From contig NZ_LHVE01000001.1 of assembly GCF_001269655.1 (NCBI RefSeq), positions 558,001 through 622,000 of the forward strand: a stretch of DNA of 64,000 nucleotides, read 5' to 3'. Of the stretch, positions 29,064 through 38,867 are shown one piece after another; within the stretch, counting starts at the first letter, position 1; the number at the start of each line of letters is the position of its first letter. The translations under genes and the position numbers were made by a program. The notes under the pieces were generated by a model. That model was not told the DNA's origin, did no database searches, and worked only from the letters and a program-made list of their open reading frames with translations. Origin of the DNA: Pseudomonas thivervalensis (GTDB taxonomy: Bacteria; Pseudomonadota; Gammaproteobacteria; Pseudomonadales; Pseudomonadaceae).

Positions 29064-29310
29064 GCGCGGCTTGTAACAGTCGGTGTGGGTTTTATTTGGA
29101 AATTCATTGGGTTTTCCAGTTGGTTGTATGGCGGTGAAAAAGTAGGTTATTTTCCTTTCTCGTTTTGGCCGTGAGTCGGGTTTGTTTTTGGGGGAGTGTT
29201 TTAACTTCGCTTGAAAAGAAGCCCATGCTCGGGAGTATTTAACAAATATTGATATTCGATGGTCTGCCAGCGATCTGGTCAGGCCGCTCCCGGCTGTTTA
29301 TCTACAATAA

Positions 29311-32300
29311 ATGGATGTGTTGTTAATGAGTGAAGCCAAGTTTTCATCGACGGATCTTTACGTCGACTTTGTGGGCTTGTTGAAGTTGAAAGATCTTGAA
29401 CAAGCATTAATTTCATACAAAGGCACCGATCAATATGATGCGGTGCTTCGGTATTACTTCGGTTGTATCGCCTTGCTGGATTCCCCACAAATGCTGGAGC
29501 CGCTGGGCTTGCTCAAGCAAGCGTTGGGGGCTTTACAGGGCGCCAGCCGACGACGTCGTACGCCGGAGCTGCCGTCGGGCCCCGAAGGTGCCGGGGCTGC
29601 GACCCTGGGGCAGATCCACGACAAAATAGAAAACTTCGAAGCGCGCCTGCACAACAGCTTCGAGCAGTTGCGATTGCCCGCTACCGAGGTGCCGAAGAAT
29701 CTGCATTTCGTCTGGCTTGGCGGCGGCGTCGGGGCCATTCAACGTGACTACATCAATATCTGGAAACAGGTGATGGGCGCGCAGGGTTATCGCCTCAACC
29801 TTTGGCATGACAGCGACGCGTTGCTGGCCTATGAAACCAATCGGATCATCGTCGAGGCCGCGAAGGCCGATGCCATGCTCCATGGCGGGCAGGACAGTGT
29901 CGATGGGGTGGCGCTGGGTGACCGTTATGAAGAACGCGCCATCGTTCTTAAACAGCAGATGTATGCGCACATCACGAAGGCCGTGAAAAACGGTGGCAGC
30001 GCCGATGAGGCGCGAATCGATTTGCTGGTTCGGGCCTATGGTCAGGATGAGGCTCGATTGATGGCCCTGAGGGACACGAATCGGCTCAGCCTCCAGGCGC
30101 TGGCTGGCGATCACCTGGCCCTGCGCGACCTGGCCAACGGTGAAACGCCCCTGCAGTTGAAGGCTATCTACGAGCGCGAGATCAGCCTGCGCGGCAATTT
30201 TGCCGCGGCCTCCGATGTGGTGCGCATCGAAGCCTTGTTCGCCGAAGGCGGCAGTTACGCCGATGTCGATAACCTGCCGCCATTGTTGGAAGAACTGGGC
30301 GGGGTGGACATCCGGGCATTCAAGACGGATGCGCGCCTGGGTGTGCTGCAGTTGATGCTTGATCGAAACCCTGAGTGGATGCCTGGCCGGCAGGCGTTGC
30401 GTGGCCGATACACGGATTATTTTGAGATGATCCCGCCGGAGCATCGCGGGGCGCTTGAGCGTTTCGCTGATAGTCGACCCGGGTTGGATCGCGTTTTCCG
30501 CACGCCGATGGAGCGCCTGGCTCGCCCGGACGAACTGCGAGCGGTTGCCGAACAGCATTCGTTGAGTAACGCGTTCCTGATGGCTCACCCTGAGTCCGCG
30601 ATGCTTCAGGCCGTACTCGAGCGGTTCCGGTTCAATTATGAAATCGTCGACGCCACCGCGCGCCTGGCCGATGAGCAAAACGTTGCCCTGACCGATGCCG
30701 AATCCATGATCGAACTTGCGCGGCAGGCCGCTACGAAGGTTTTCGGTGCTTTTCATGAGCTGGCGCCAGAAGTGGAAATGGCCGCGGCTTTTCTGGTGGA
30801 GGCTGCCGCTACCTATTACAGCGATGGTATTCGCCCCCAAAGTGAAGGGACGATCTATCTGACCGGCCCCAGTGCCATGCGCGAGGGGATGATGGCTTAC
30901 CAACGGGCGCATTTCACACCGGGCACCGCGGAAAAGTGGCAAGCGGCGGCTGCCATTCCGCCCTTCGCCACTGTCAACCGGGCCACCGAGGAAGAGCTGG
31001 ATCACTCCTGGAAAGAGAACGAGAGCGACCTCGGGCAATGGCTCGAGAACGAGAAAAAGCGCTGGCAGGAAGGTCGGTTCAAGGCCCGTTATGCCGGTGA
31101 GCTGGCCGAGTTGCTGCAATACCGCACCCTGCGGTTTGACGAAGGCTGGCCGTTGATCGAGGGGCGCCACGTGTTGTCCACCGACCTGTTGCAACATCTG
31201 GCCGATGAGTTGGGTGCGCCCTTCATGCAGGCGATGAATCGCGGCCATAACGGTGTGGTGACGTTCGACAGGGCCATCCCCCTGGGCTTTGATGAGCGTC
31301 AGTCGATCCGCGCCCAAAGCGCTACGGTGTTGGCGCCTGCATCGTTGAGCGATCCACAGGCGCAACAGTGGTCTCTCGCTGAACTCTTGAATCGACTCGC
31401 CGCAGGTCATTTTGATGTCGCTCAGTTGAGCCCCTTGCAGCGTCTGCTGCTGGGCGCCTTGACCGGGGCAAAGGCGCTGGATAACCGCAGTTTCGACGCG
31501 GTGCGCCCACAGTTGGATAACCTGATCAACAACTTCAGCAAACCGGGCACCGCCGGCAGCTACGCGACGATCGAGCGCGCGTTGTACCAGCAGCAGGCAC
31601 CGGCATTTCTGGCCGGGCTTGCCAGCGCAGCCGACTCTCTGCCAGAGCGTGACGAGACCGCGCTGGGATTGAAGAAAATCGCCCTGGAACAGCCGCTGAC
31701 GCTACGCCAGTGGGGTCAGCAGGTTGCCCGGATCCAGCAGGCCGCGAAACTGGAACACCGGGTCCGGATCATTGAGCGCGTCGGTGTGGTCCTGGACGGT
31801 TTTGAAGCCGGCACGATCAAACTCGTACCGCAGGATTTGTTGCTTCAGGGCGAGGGTGACCGGGTCGGCGGACGTTGTTATCCCTTGGCCCTCGCGATGG
31901 CGGCGGCCCTGTCGGAGGGCCCGGTCGCGGTCAATACCCTGCGCGAGCGATTCTTCCTTGGGGTCATTGAGCCCGAGGCCAGCGATTCGCTGACCTTCCT
32001 GAACGGCGTGGAGTCGTTGCGCGACGTGCAGCTCAGTGAAGTCGGCCGTGCGCTGGCGCGTTCGAACCTGAACGAGGTCGTGGACACTCTGCAAGCCAGG
32101 GCAACGACCGCCACGCTGATGCTCAACTCGGACAATCACGCCATGCTGGTGGCCAAGACCTTTGAGGGCGAACGCAGTACTTATCACTTCTACGATCCGA
32201 ATTTTGGCGTGTTCGAATTCGAGGATTCGACACAGTTCAAACAAGCGCTGGAACAGTTCTTCCTCGAGCAGGACATGGCCCGCTATTACGCAGCCTATGG

Positions 32301-35300
32301 CGATGCGACACACCCGACCTTCGACCTGGTCGAATTGCAAGGCGCGGGGGTGTTGGAACTGTCCTTGCCTGGTGCAATGAAGATCTCGCAACTGCTGCGG
32401 CCCGGCGCCTTGCCTGGACAGTCGAAAGTGCCTGTCAGGCAACGGGTGGCCAGTGCCCGAGGGCAGTCACTCCACAACAATCCTCGACTCGGCAGTTGCC
32501 TGCTGGCACTGGACGGTCATTGGTGGGCGCAACAGATCAGTGACGTGACCCTGCATCTCCAGCAGGTGAATCAGCTGGCGTCCCATCTTGTGCCGTTGTT
32601 CGACACCCTGGAGATCATGCCGGACGGGGGGTATCGGATGAGCCTGGTGGATCCTGCCAATCCCAGCCAACTGGTGCGGATCACCACGGACGACCATCGA
32701 CTCTTGCGGATAAAGAACTATCTCTCGGAGCGTTTTTCGGCCTTGGCCAATAGACCCTCGGTTGCGAGCGATCCTACCGAGGTGGGGAGCGTCCATACCC
32801 TTAACGCCGGTTTCGCCATACAAGCGCTGATGAACGCATTGAGAGGACGGGAGGGGGGGGATCGACCCCTCACCCTGGCGGTCCGGCTGCATGCCTATGT
32901 CAATTACGCACAATTGGTGCATGGCAACGTGGTCGACATTGCCGGGTTGATCGGTCTGGTCCGGCAAGCGCTGGCAGAAGAAAAACTGATTGCCCGTACC
33001 GTCGCGCCCGTCGTCAAGGCTTCGGTGGGGACCAGTGTGAGCGAAGCGACCGGGGGATTGCTGCAGTTGGCCAATGTCGGGTTCGACATCTACCAGTTAT
33101 CGACCGCACAAAATGAAGTTGAACGCGCCCAGTTCGGCACCCAACTGGCGTTCGACTCGGCCAGTCTGGTGTTGTCGGTGGGCGCCTATGCCGCTGGCGC
33201 GACCACCGCTGGCGCGCTGCTTGGTGGGGCCGCGGTGATTCTGGGCGGGTTGGCGGTGGGGGTGGCGGCATTGGCCCAGGGGTTCGCCACCATCGCCGAG
33301 GAAGCCAGGCAAGTCGGGTTGTTTTTCGATGAGGTGGCCAAGTCTCACCTTCAGCCCTATGGGTTCAACGCCGGCAGCGGTGCATGGCTGCCACGCCCAT
33401 CGCTGATCGTCCAGACACTGGATCTGAGCCGCGGCGAGCTGGTGCTGGACAGCCCCAAGCTGTATCCGTTGCGCGATCATTTCGGCGTGCCGACGTTCGA
33501 TGACGATTACCATCGGGCGATTGATATTCGTCGAGAGCTGGACTTGCCGGATCGAGTCGGCATCACGTTCCCCGCTGGCCAGGCCATCGTGCTGCCGTGC
33601 ACACCGCAAACCTGTTACCGCTATGAGTACAAGGCGCTGCCATTCGCCAGCCTGCACCATGACACGGGGTTCGACACTGCACGGCGTCTGGAGAAAAGGA
33701 AAGCGGATGGCGGCTGGCTGTTTCTGTTTTCCTTCTATTCGTTTCCGAGTGACTACATCCTCCATCGCCTGTTTGCCCCGGACTATCGGCCAACGGTGAT
33801 CAAAGTGTGGCTCGATGACGTTGATCGCTCACTGGTGGTGCCCGTGCTTGCGCAGGCCTGGCACGGAAAAATCACCTATCAGGTTCGGGGCGCTGGCAAA
33901 CGATGCGCATTGGAGCTCAATCCCGGCGTGAACCTGAGCCTCCAGTCGAGGCGTTCGGAGAAATCGGCTTGGGTGCTGGACGCTCATTGGGTCAACGAAG
34001 GCGATATCCGGTTCGAGGATGAGGGGAAACTGTTCGTCGGTGACGTTCAGGTGCGGTTCTTTGGGCCGGGTTCTCATGAAGTGCTGCTCCGGGTCACCGA
34101 CAATCAAGTGTTCCGGGTTGAGTTGGGTGAGCGCCGGCTGACCCTTGTCGAACAGGATGTGCCTGCGGGCATGGATCGACAGGTGTTGCAGGGACACCTC
34201 AGGACCCTGGCTCGACAGCACCGCCTGGTGATGCCGTATACGCCTGTTCACCACTACTTGATTCCGTTCGAGAAACCCGACGAGCCCCGATACACCTCGG
34301 CCTGGTACGACGCGAAGGCGGACCGTTTCCTGTACATCCGTAACGACCTGCCGGATGTCGATCAGGCACTGCTGGGCGCAGTGTCCGGCAGCCACGCGTA
34401 TTTCTACGATCCGCAGAATGTCATTGTCTGGCAGGTCGACGCGGTGACCGGCCTGCTGACCCATCGTTACTGGCTGTGGGCCTCGAAAGATGAGAGTGCC
34501 ATCAAGCGCGTCGAGGTGGACGCGCAGGGGGTGATTCATGTGGTCCAGGAAATCACGTGTGCTAATCAGACCCGCGATGTTCTGGTCTACGTGATCCATG
34601 ATGGGCAAGTGCTGCTCAGTTCGGTCACTCGCGACCTGGACCTGGCGATGGAATCGGTCTTGAGTGCCCGCGAGGCCTTGCCTGACTGGTCGAACGTGTT
34701 GGGCAGCGGTTATCCCTTTATGGCGTCTGCTGACGAAAGCGACGGGTTTGTCACCGTCAATTGGCAACCGGCGCCGTTTGTTTCGATCTGTTGGCAATCC
34801 GAGCCAGGGCTGCGGGACATGGCCTGGATTCGTCGCAGCGATCGCTTGATCGTCCGTCCCTCGCCCAGGCGCAATCATCACCGTGGCTGGCCCGACTCGA
34901 TCAAGAACATGACCGACCTGACGCTGCTCTCACCGGCGGACGATAGCGATACGTTCGTCATCTACCACAGGCTCACACAAGAACTTTGTCGTAAGCAGCG
35001 CACCCTCGTGGCGGGAAAAGGCGAGTGGTCCGTGCAGTGGCGGCGCCTCCGCAACCTGGAAAATGTCATTGCGGTTGATGGCGGCTACCTGGCGCTGACC
35101 TCTGATGGCCTGTTTTTCAACCTGACGAGCCAGGGCCGCCTGGTGTTGGGCGGCTTGAACGAGGCATGGTTCAAGGACCGGGTGCATTGGTGGTCTGCCC
35201 TGGAGCCTCTGGCCCGGCAATACGCGAGCGAAAGTTTTGCCCTTGTCGGTTTGACGAACTTCAGTGGCGAGGCGAAGTTGTGTGCCTGGTACGTCGGCAA

Positions 35301-36405
35301 CAGGCTCTTGCTGGCGGAGGGAGGGTACGGAAAGGAAGTGCGCCTGCTGGGGGTAACCCCGGAGGGTGAGGCCGCCTGGTTATTCGATGTGTCGAATGGT
35401 GAGGTCTATCGCCAGGCGTTTATCGATCCGCAGCAACTGGAGACTGCTTTTGGCCAGGGCTTGCGATTGCTGAAGGATGACGCGTTACCCGTCGCACAGC
35501 GTGAGTGGGCGCCCTGGCAGTTTGTCGAGCTGACGGTCGACGGGCCAGGGCTGCTTGGCGTCACCTTCGAAGGCGTGGTGGTCACGCTACGTGATCATGA
35601 ACCGGCATTGATCACCGGCGTCACGCATGATTGGGTTGTCGCCCAAGGTGACCGGGTGCAGGAGCGGCTTGAGCAACTGGCCGCCCAGTCGTTGTGCAGT
35701 GCGCTGCTGTCGGTGGAGGAGCCCGGCAGCCTGAAGTGGTTCGTCACCGAGACCGGGCGTGTGATTCGGGTTCCCAGGACCGCCATTCCGGAATCCTTCG
35801 AATTACTGGGAACCCAGCGGCAGACCAACGTATTGCTTCATGAAAACCAGAACGGAAAACTTCTGACCTTTCCGGTGATGGGGCATGTGGGGCCACTTAA
35901 TTACGTCCAGCGTGAAGGCGAGGTGCTGGCCGTCGAGGGCCACGAAATGAAGATCGATGATCTTCTGCCGCTGATACCGGACGATGTCACGACCCTGGTC
36001 CTGCGCATGGGCCAAGGCGCGGTGAGTTACCGGTTGTCAAAGTCTGCCTGGTTGCGGGTCACCTCGGTCATCCTCGACTGCCGGCATTCGTTGAGCGGCG
36101 CGGCGATCATTCCCGGCAAGTTGATCTGGGCGCTGGATGACCCTGACCCATTATTGCTGAGCAAGGTCGATGAGCATCTGGTGATCATTGATCCTGACAG
36201 CGGACACAGCGTGATCTTTCGTGAAGTGTATTCAACGGACGTCAACTTCCGTGGAGATGCGTTGCTCAGCTTCGGGGGGAATCGACATTATGCCGTCTCG
36301 ACACTGGTGGAGCGGTTGAGCGCTCTGCCAGACGCCCAGGCCGGTATTACGCTGAAAGCACTGTTGAAGGGATCGACTGTCGAGGAAAGTAATCTGGTGA
36401 GTTGA
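29311..36405 (+). CDS. Giant TcdA/TcdB-like toxin: glycosyltransferase + C58 protease + pore-forming region
   Basis: A 2364-residue protein. Residues ~1-125 are helical. Residues ~128-520 are a GT44 glucosyltransferase like clostridial TcdB: NLHFVWLGG (130-138) and SDVVRIEALFAEGGSYADVD, whose DVD (318-320) is the DXD metal site. Residues ~840-1000 are a YopT-like C58 protease with a probable triad Cys856 (GGRCYPLALAMA), His943 (SDNHAMLV) and Asp962 (YDPNFGVF). Residues ~1285-1325 are a Gly/Ala-rich hydrophobic hairpin opening a TcdA/B pore-forming region to ~1600. The remaining ~750 residues are beta-rich. LifA/Efa1 lymphostatins combine similar domains. No signal peptide. ATG 29311 or 29326. 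A terminator follows at 36429. Confidence 0.85.
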   Translation: MDVLLMSEAKFSSTDLYVDFVGLLKLKDLEQALISYKGTDQYDAVLRYYFGCIALLDSPQMLEPLGLLKQALGALQGASRRRRTPELPSGPEGAGAATLGQIHDKIENFEARLHNSFEQLRLPATEVPKNLHFVWLGGGVGAIQRDYINIWKQVMGAQGYRLNLWHDSDALLAYETNRIIVEAAKADAMLHGGQDSVDGVALGDRYEERAIVLKQQMYAHITKAVKNGGSADEARIDLLVRAYGQDEARLMALRDTNRLSLQALAGDHLALRDLANGETPLQLKAIYEREISLRGNFAAASDVVRIEALFAEGGSYADVDNLPPLLEELGGVDIRAFKTDARLGVLQLMLDRNPEWMPGRQALRGRYTDYFEMIPPEHRGALERFADSRPGLDRVFRTPMERLARPDELRAVAEQHSLSNAFLMAHPESAMLQAVLERFRFNYEIVDATARLADEQNVALTDAESMIELARQAATKVFGAFHELAPEVEMAAAFLVEAAATYYSDGIRPQSEGTIYLTGPSAMREGMMAYQRAHFTPGTAEKWQAAAAIPPFATVNRATEEELDHSWKENESDLGQWLENEKKRWQEGRFKARYAGELAELLQYRTLRFDEGWPLIEGRHVLSTDLLQHLADELGAPFMQAMNRGHNGVVTFDRAIPLGFDERQSIRAQSATVLAPASLSDPQAQQWSLAELLNRLAAGHFDVAQLSPLQRLLLGALTGAKALDNRSFDAVRPQLDNLINNFSKPGTAGSYATIERALYQQQAPAFLAGLASAADSLPERDETALGLKKIALEQPLTLRQWGQQVARIQQAAKLEHRVRIIERVGVVLDGFEAGTIKLVPQDLLLQGEGDRVGGRCYPLALAMAAALSEGPVAVNTLRERFFLGVIEPEASDSLTFLNGVESLRDVQLSEVGRALARSNLNEVVDTLQARATTATLMLNSDNHAMLVAKTFEGERSTYHFYDPNFGVFEFEDSTQFKQALEQFFLEQDMARYYAAYGDATHPTFDLVELQGAGVLELSLPGAMKISQLLRPGALPGQSKVPVRQRVASARGQSLHNNPRLGSCLLALDGHWWAQQISDVTLHLQQVNQLASHLVPLFDTLEIMPDGGYRMSLVDPANPSQLVRITTDDHRLLRIKNYLSERFSALANRPSVASDPTEVGSVHTLNAGFAIQALMNALRGREGGDRPLTLAVRLHAYVNYAQLVHGNVVDIAGLIGLVRQALAEEKLIARTVAPVVKASVGTSVSEATGGLLQLANVGFDIYQLSTAQNEVERAQFGTQLAFDSASLVLSVGAYAAGATTAGALLGGAAVILGGLAVGVAALAQGFATIAEEARQVGLFFDEVAKSHLQPYGFNAGSGAWLPRPSLIVQTLDLSRGELVLDSPKLYPLRDHFGVPTFDDDYHRAIDIRRELDLPDRVGITFPAGQAIVLPCTPQTCYRYEYKALPFASLHHDTGFDTARRLEKRKADGGWLFLFSFYSFPSDYILHRLFAPDYRPTVIKVWLDDVDRSLVVPVLAQAWHGKITYQVRGAGKRCALELNPGVNLSLQSRRSEKSAWVLDAHWVNEGDIRFEDEGKLFVGDVQVRFFGPGSHEVLLRVTDNQVFRVELGERRLTLVEQDVPAGMDRQVLQGHLRTLARQHRLVMPYTPVHHYLIPFEKPDEPRYTSAWYDAKADRFLYIRNDLPDVDQALLGAVSGSHAYFYDPQNVIVWQVDAVTGLLTHRYWLWASKDESAIKRVEVDAQGVIHVVQEITCANQTRDVLVYVIHDGQVLLSSVTRDLDLAMESVLSAREALPDWSNVLGSGYPFMASADESDGFVTVNWQPAPFVSICWQSEPGLRDMAWIRRSDRLIVRPSPRRNHHRGWPDSIKNMTDLTLLSPADDSDTFVIYHRLTQELCRKQRTLVAGKGEWSVQWRRLRNLENVIAVDGGYLALTSDGLFFNLTSQGRLVLGGLNEAWFKDRVHWWSALEPLARQYASESFALVGLTNFSGEAKLCAWYVGNRLLLAEGGYGKEVRLLGVTPEGEAAWLFDVSNGEVYRQAFIDPQQLETAFGQGLRLLKDDALPVAQREWAPWQFVELTVDGPGLLGVTFEGVVVTLRDHEPALITGVTHDWVVAQGDRVQERLEQLAAQSLCSALLSVEEPGSLKWFVTETGRVIRVPRTAIPESFELLGTQRQTNVLLHENQNGKLLTFPVMGHVGPLNYVQREGEVLAVEGHEMKIDDLLPLIPDDVTTLVLRMGQGAVSYRLSKSAWLRVTSVILDCRHSLSGAAIIPGKLIWALDDPDPLLLSKVDEHLVIIDPDSGHSVIFREVYSTDVNFRGDALLSFGGNRHYAVSTLVERLSALPDAQAGITLKALLKGSTVEESNLVS

Positions 36406-36428
36406 TCGTCGGCAACGTGGAGTGAAGG

Positions 36429-36465
36429 AAGGGTTGGCGGTGATATTCATCGACAACCCTTTTTT
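36429..36465 (+). terminator. Rho-independent terminator of the giant toxin gene
   Basis: Stem aagggttg (36429-36436) pairs with caaccctt (36454-36461), with an inner stem around ggtgatattcatc, and a run of six T ending at 36465. It begins 24 bases after the toxin stop. Confidence 0.85.
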
Positions 36466-36482
36466 GTGTCGCCCTTGATGAC

Positions 36483-37130
36483 TCAGGAGACGATCCCCTT
36501 GCGCAAGGCAAATCGTTTCATGAGGTGCTCGTCCAGTTTCTTTTTGATGAGCATTCTTTTGCTGTCCAATTCGCGTCTGTTCAATTTCAGGAACGCTTTA
36601 CGCTGGACGATGCTGGCGGAGCGCTTTTCCCAGTTCCAGAACAAAAAGCTGCGCCTTCTTATGTCAACGCTCAGTTCGAGCTTATACAGGGCAATATTGA
36701 GATTGCCTTGGAGGTCGTATCGAGCGGGAATGATTTGAAATGTCTCGCCTTCCCGAGTTTCTTTATCAAGGGACAGCATGGCCGGGTTGTTGGTCTTCAA
36801 TGTGTCCAGCGTATCGATCATCGCATTCGCCTGCCGCGAGTCCCGCATGGCCTGGGCGCTCTCCACCAGGAAGTCCGCCACGGAGCCCGAGACGATATGT
36901 TGCGTGCGCGTATGGAGGGTATCGCCATACAGCGACCAACCGAGGAAATTCAACGTACGGGCATACTCTTCAAACCAGCCCTTGGGGTCCGCATAGCGAT
37001 GATGGCCAAGGTCGGCCGAGCGGGTGGCGATGTTATTGCAGTCAGCGATGTCGTTGTGGTCTTGCAAAGACGGTACTTCGATGTAAGAAAGCAGAGTAGG
37101 GCCTGTGACCAGTCCGGTTAGTTGATTCAT
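36483..37130 (-). CDS. Unknown protein A of the toxin-linked paralogue pair
   Basis: A 215-residue protein without signal peptide or clear membrane segment. It starts MNQLTGLVTGPTLLSYIEVP. ATG at 37130 has GAGTG upstream and removes an unsupported 22-residue extension. The C-terminal half is basic (FLKLNRRELDSKRMLIKKKL, then EHLMKRFALRKG). It is related to the 273-residue protein encoded divergently at 37369: both have a W-(Y/F)-(D/E) box before a helical segment (GWFEEYARTLNFLGW), a Trp near the end of a strand (FWNWEKR / FVNWQAS), and the RK-rich end. It converges on the giant toxin gene. Function unknown. Confidence 0.75.
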   Translation of the reverse strand: MNQLTGLVTGPTLLSYIEVPSLQDHNDIADCNNIATRSADLGHHRYADPKGWFEEYARTLNFLGWSLYGDTLHTRTQHIVSGSVADFLVESAQAMRDSRQANAMIDTLDTLKTNNPAMLSLDKETREGETFQIIPARYDLQGNLNIALYKLELSVDIRRRSFLFWNWEKRSASIVQRKAFLKLNRRELDSKRMLIKKKLDEHLMKRFALRKGIVS

Positions 37131-37368
37131 AAAAACACTCTCTGTCAGGGTAGGTAGGCGGTGCTTTATGAATACAACAACGGTCGCGGGCTTCAAGTGT
37201 ATGGGGGTGATTAATTGAAGTCTGAATGTTTTAGTTGTGGAGATTGTGCTGCGGATTCTGGGTTGGCTACATAAGTTGTATTCAGTTTGGGGTTGTTGGT
37301 TTTTGGCTGGGTAATCTAGATTGTTGTCTGTCCGCAGGAGCGGTCATTTATTTAACCAAGGAAGTTAT

Positions 37369-38190
37369 ATGGAACAGTTTGAAAGTGAAAACAGCGTGGC
37401 ACAAAGTGTTGAATTGATCGGCGCGCGTATCAATCGACGTAAGGCATTGGCTTCTGCCCGCCGGCGTGTACGCAGGTCTATCGTGCAGTTGCAGGACAGC
37501 CCGACCCAGGCAATGGATGCGCTCATGTTGGGGGATGCGCTCGTAGGCTATGGCAATAACATGTCGCTCAATAATATGGCGATCATGGAAAACCTGATGA
37601 CCATGGCAATCATGGAGGCCAACTTTGAGGTGCCCGGCGGCAAGAACACCCTCAAGTGGTATGACGCGTTCATCCGCTGCCTGCAAGACCTCGGGTGTTT
37701 CGTGGCCGATGACGGTTATTCGCGTTATTCCGAAAGCTCCCTGCGGGTGGATATGGACAACGTCATCAGCGATATCGTCAGAGGGATCGTTGATGGTGCG
37801 AAAGCCAGCATCCCGGCGGCTGCCGTGCTCGGGACTATCGCAAGCTCTACGATTGATGGCTTGAAGCAGGACAAGGGAACCCTCGATCTGTTCGACACTC
37901 AGGCCAAGTCTGCCGATGGCGCGCGCTTGTCCGTCATCCCGTGCGAGCAGTTGCCCAACGGTATTCTGATCGCGTCCTGCGCCTCGATAAAACAGTCTGG
38001 CTCTTCGAATAACGGCGGGGTTCTTTTCGTGAACTGGCAAGCTTCAGCGCGAGAGATCTTGCGCGGTAAGTCGTTCGTGACCTTCAACCCGGCTCGTTAT
38101 GAAGCGTTCAGGCAAGACATCGAAGAGTACCTGGGCGAGCATCGCAAAGAGGTGCTGAAACAACGATTCAGCCGTCGCAAACGCGCCTGA
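37369..38190 (+). CDS. Unknown protein B of the toxin-linked paralogue pair
   Basis: A 273-residue protein starting MEQFESENSVAQSVELIGAR, with AAGGAAG at good spacing from ATG 37369. The N-terminal ~90 residues are Met/Ala/Asn-rich helical (GNNMSLNNMAIMENLMTMAI). The middle contains WYDAFIRCLQDLGCFVADD and the Gly/Ala-rich segment AAAVLGTIASSTIDGLKQD. The end is strand-rich and then basic (RKEVLKQRFSRRKRA). The shared boxes with the minus-strand gene at 36483 show the two are paralogues reading away from a common 238-base AT-rich promoter region. Possible roles such as toxin partners, effectors or immunity are open. Confidence 0.75.
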   Translation: MEQFESENSVAQSVELIGARINRRKALASARRRVRRSIVQLQDSPTQAMDALMLGDALVGYGNNMSLNNMAIMENLMTMAIMEANFEVPGGKNTLKWYDAFIRCLQDLGCFVADDGYSRYSESSLRVDMDNVISDIVRGIVDGAKASIPAAAVLGTIASSTIDGLKQDKGTLDLFDTQAKSADGARLSVIPCEQLPNGILIASCASIKQSGSSNNGGVLFVNWQASAREILRGKSFVTFNPARYEAFRQDIEEYLGEHRKEVLKQRFSRRKRA

Positions 38191-38210
38191 ATGTTCAGTC
38201 ACCACCATCG

Positions 38211-38807
38211 CTACGGCACCAGGTAGCCCCGGACCCCGGTAAAAATGATCTGCGCCGCCAGGGCACAGACAAACAGCCCCATCAGGCGGCTGACGATCTG
38301 CAAGCCCTGGTCGCCAAGAATCCGCTCGATACGGCTGGACAGGTAAAGCACGACACCGACGGTGAAGCTGGCCAGGGCAATGCTGATGATGGCCATGAGT
38401 TTGTCGTCCCAGTGCGGCTGGCTCACGCCCATCACCAGCAGGGCGCCGATGGTGCCGGGGCCAACGGTCAATGGAATGGTCAGTGGGACGATGGTCACGT
38501 CCTGCTGGACATTGTCGGTCTGTACGGCCGACTTGCCTTGGGCCATGCCCAGCGCCGAAATGAACAGCACGCTGCCAGCGCCAATACGGAACGCATCCAC
38601 GGTGATGCCGAACACGCTGAAAATCACTCGCCCGAACAGGTACAGCAATACGCTGGATATCAGCGTTGCGGTCGCGACCTTCCAGGCCAGGCGACGTTGT
38701 TCCTTGCGCGAATAACCGCGAGTCAGGCTGATAAAGCAGGACAGTACGAAGAAGGGGCTGTAGAGCACCAACATTTTCAAGTAAACGCTGAACAGCACAT
38801 GGAGCAT
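38211..38807 (-). CDS. MarC family integral membrane protein
   Basis: A 198-residue inner-membrane protein with six predicted helices. Family marks are SPFFVLSCFISLTRGYSRKE, GAGSVLFISALGMAQGKSAV, VPLTIPLTVGPGTIGALLVM and the end AAQIIFTGVRGYL. MarC proteins were once linked to antibiotic resistance, but their real function is not settled. It lies beside retS, as part of the core block that resumes here. Confidence 0.92.
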   Translation of the reverse strand: MLHVLFSVYLKMLVLYSPFFVLSCFISLTRGYSRKEQRRLAWKVATATLISSVLLYLFGRVIFSVFGITVDAFRIGAGSVLFISALGMAQGKSAVQTDNVQQDVTIVPLTIPLTVGPGTIGALLVMGVSQPHWDDKLMAIISIALASFTVGVVLYLSSRIERILGDQGLQIVSRLMGLFVCALAAQIIFTGVRGYLVP

Positions 38808-38867
38808 GTTCGAGACTCGGGACGAAGGAAAGGACGGAAGTCTATCAGCGTTTTTGCGCCTGTCGGG

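Noticed and set aside
29311..36405. FitD/Mcf insect toxin
   Set aside because: The GT44 start, DXD and C58 motifs do not fit Mcf/FitD, and there is no fit transporter cluster nearby.
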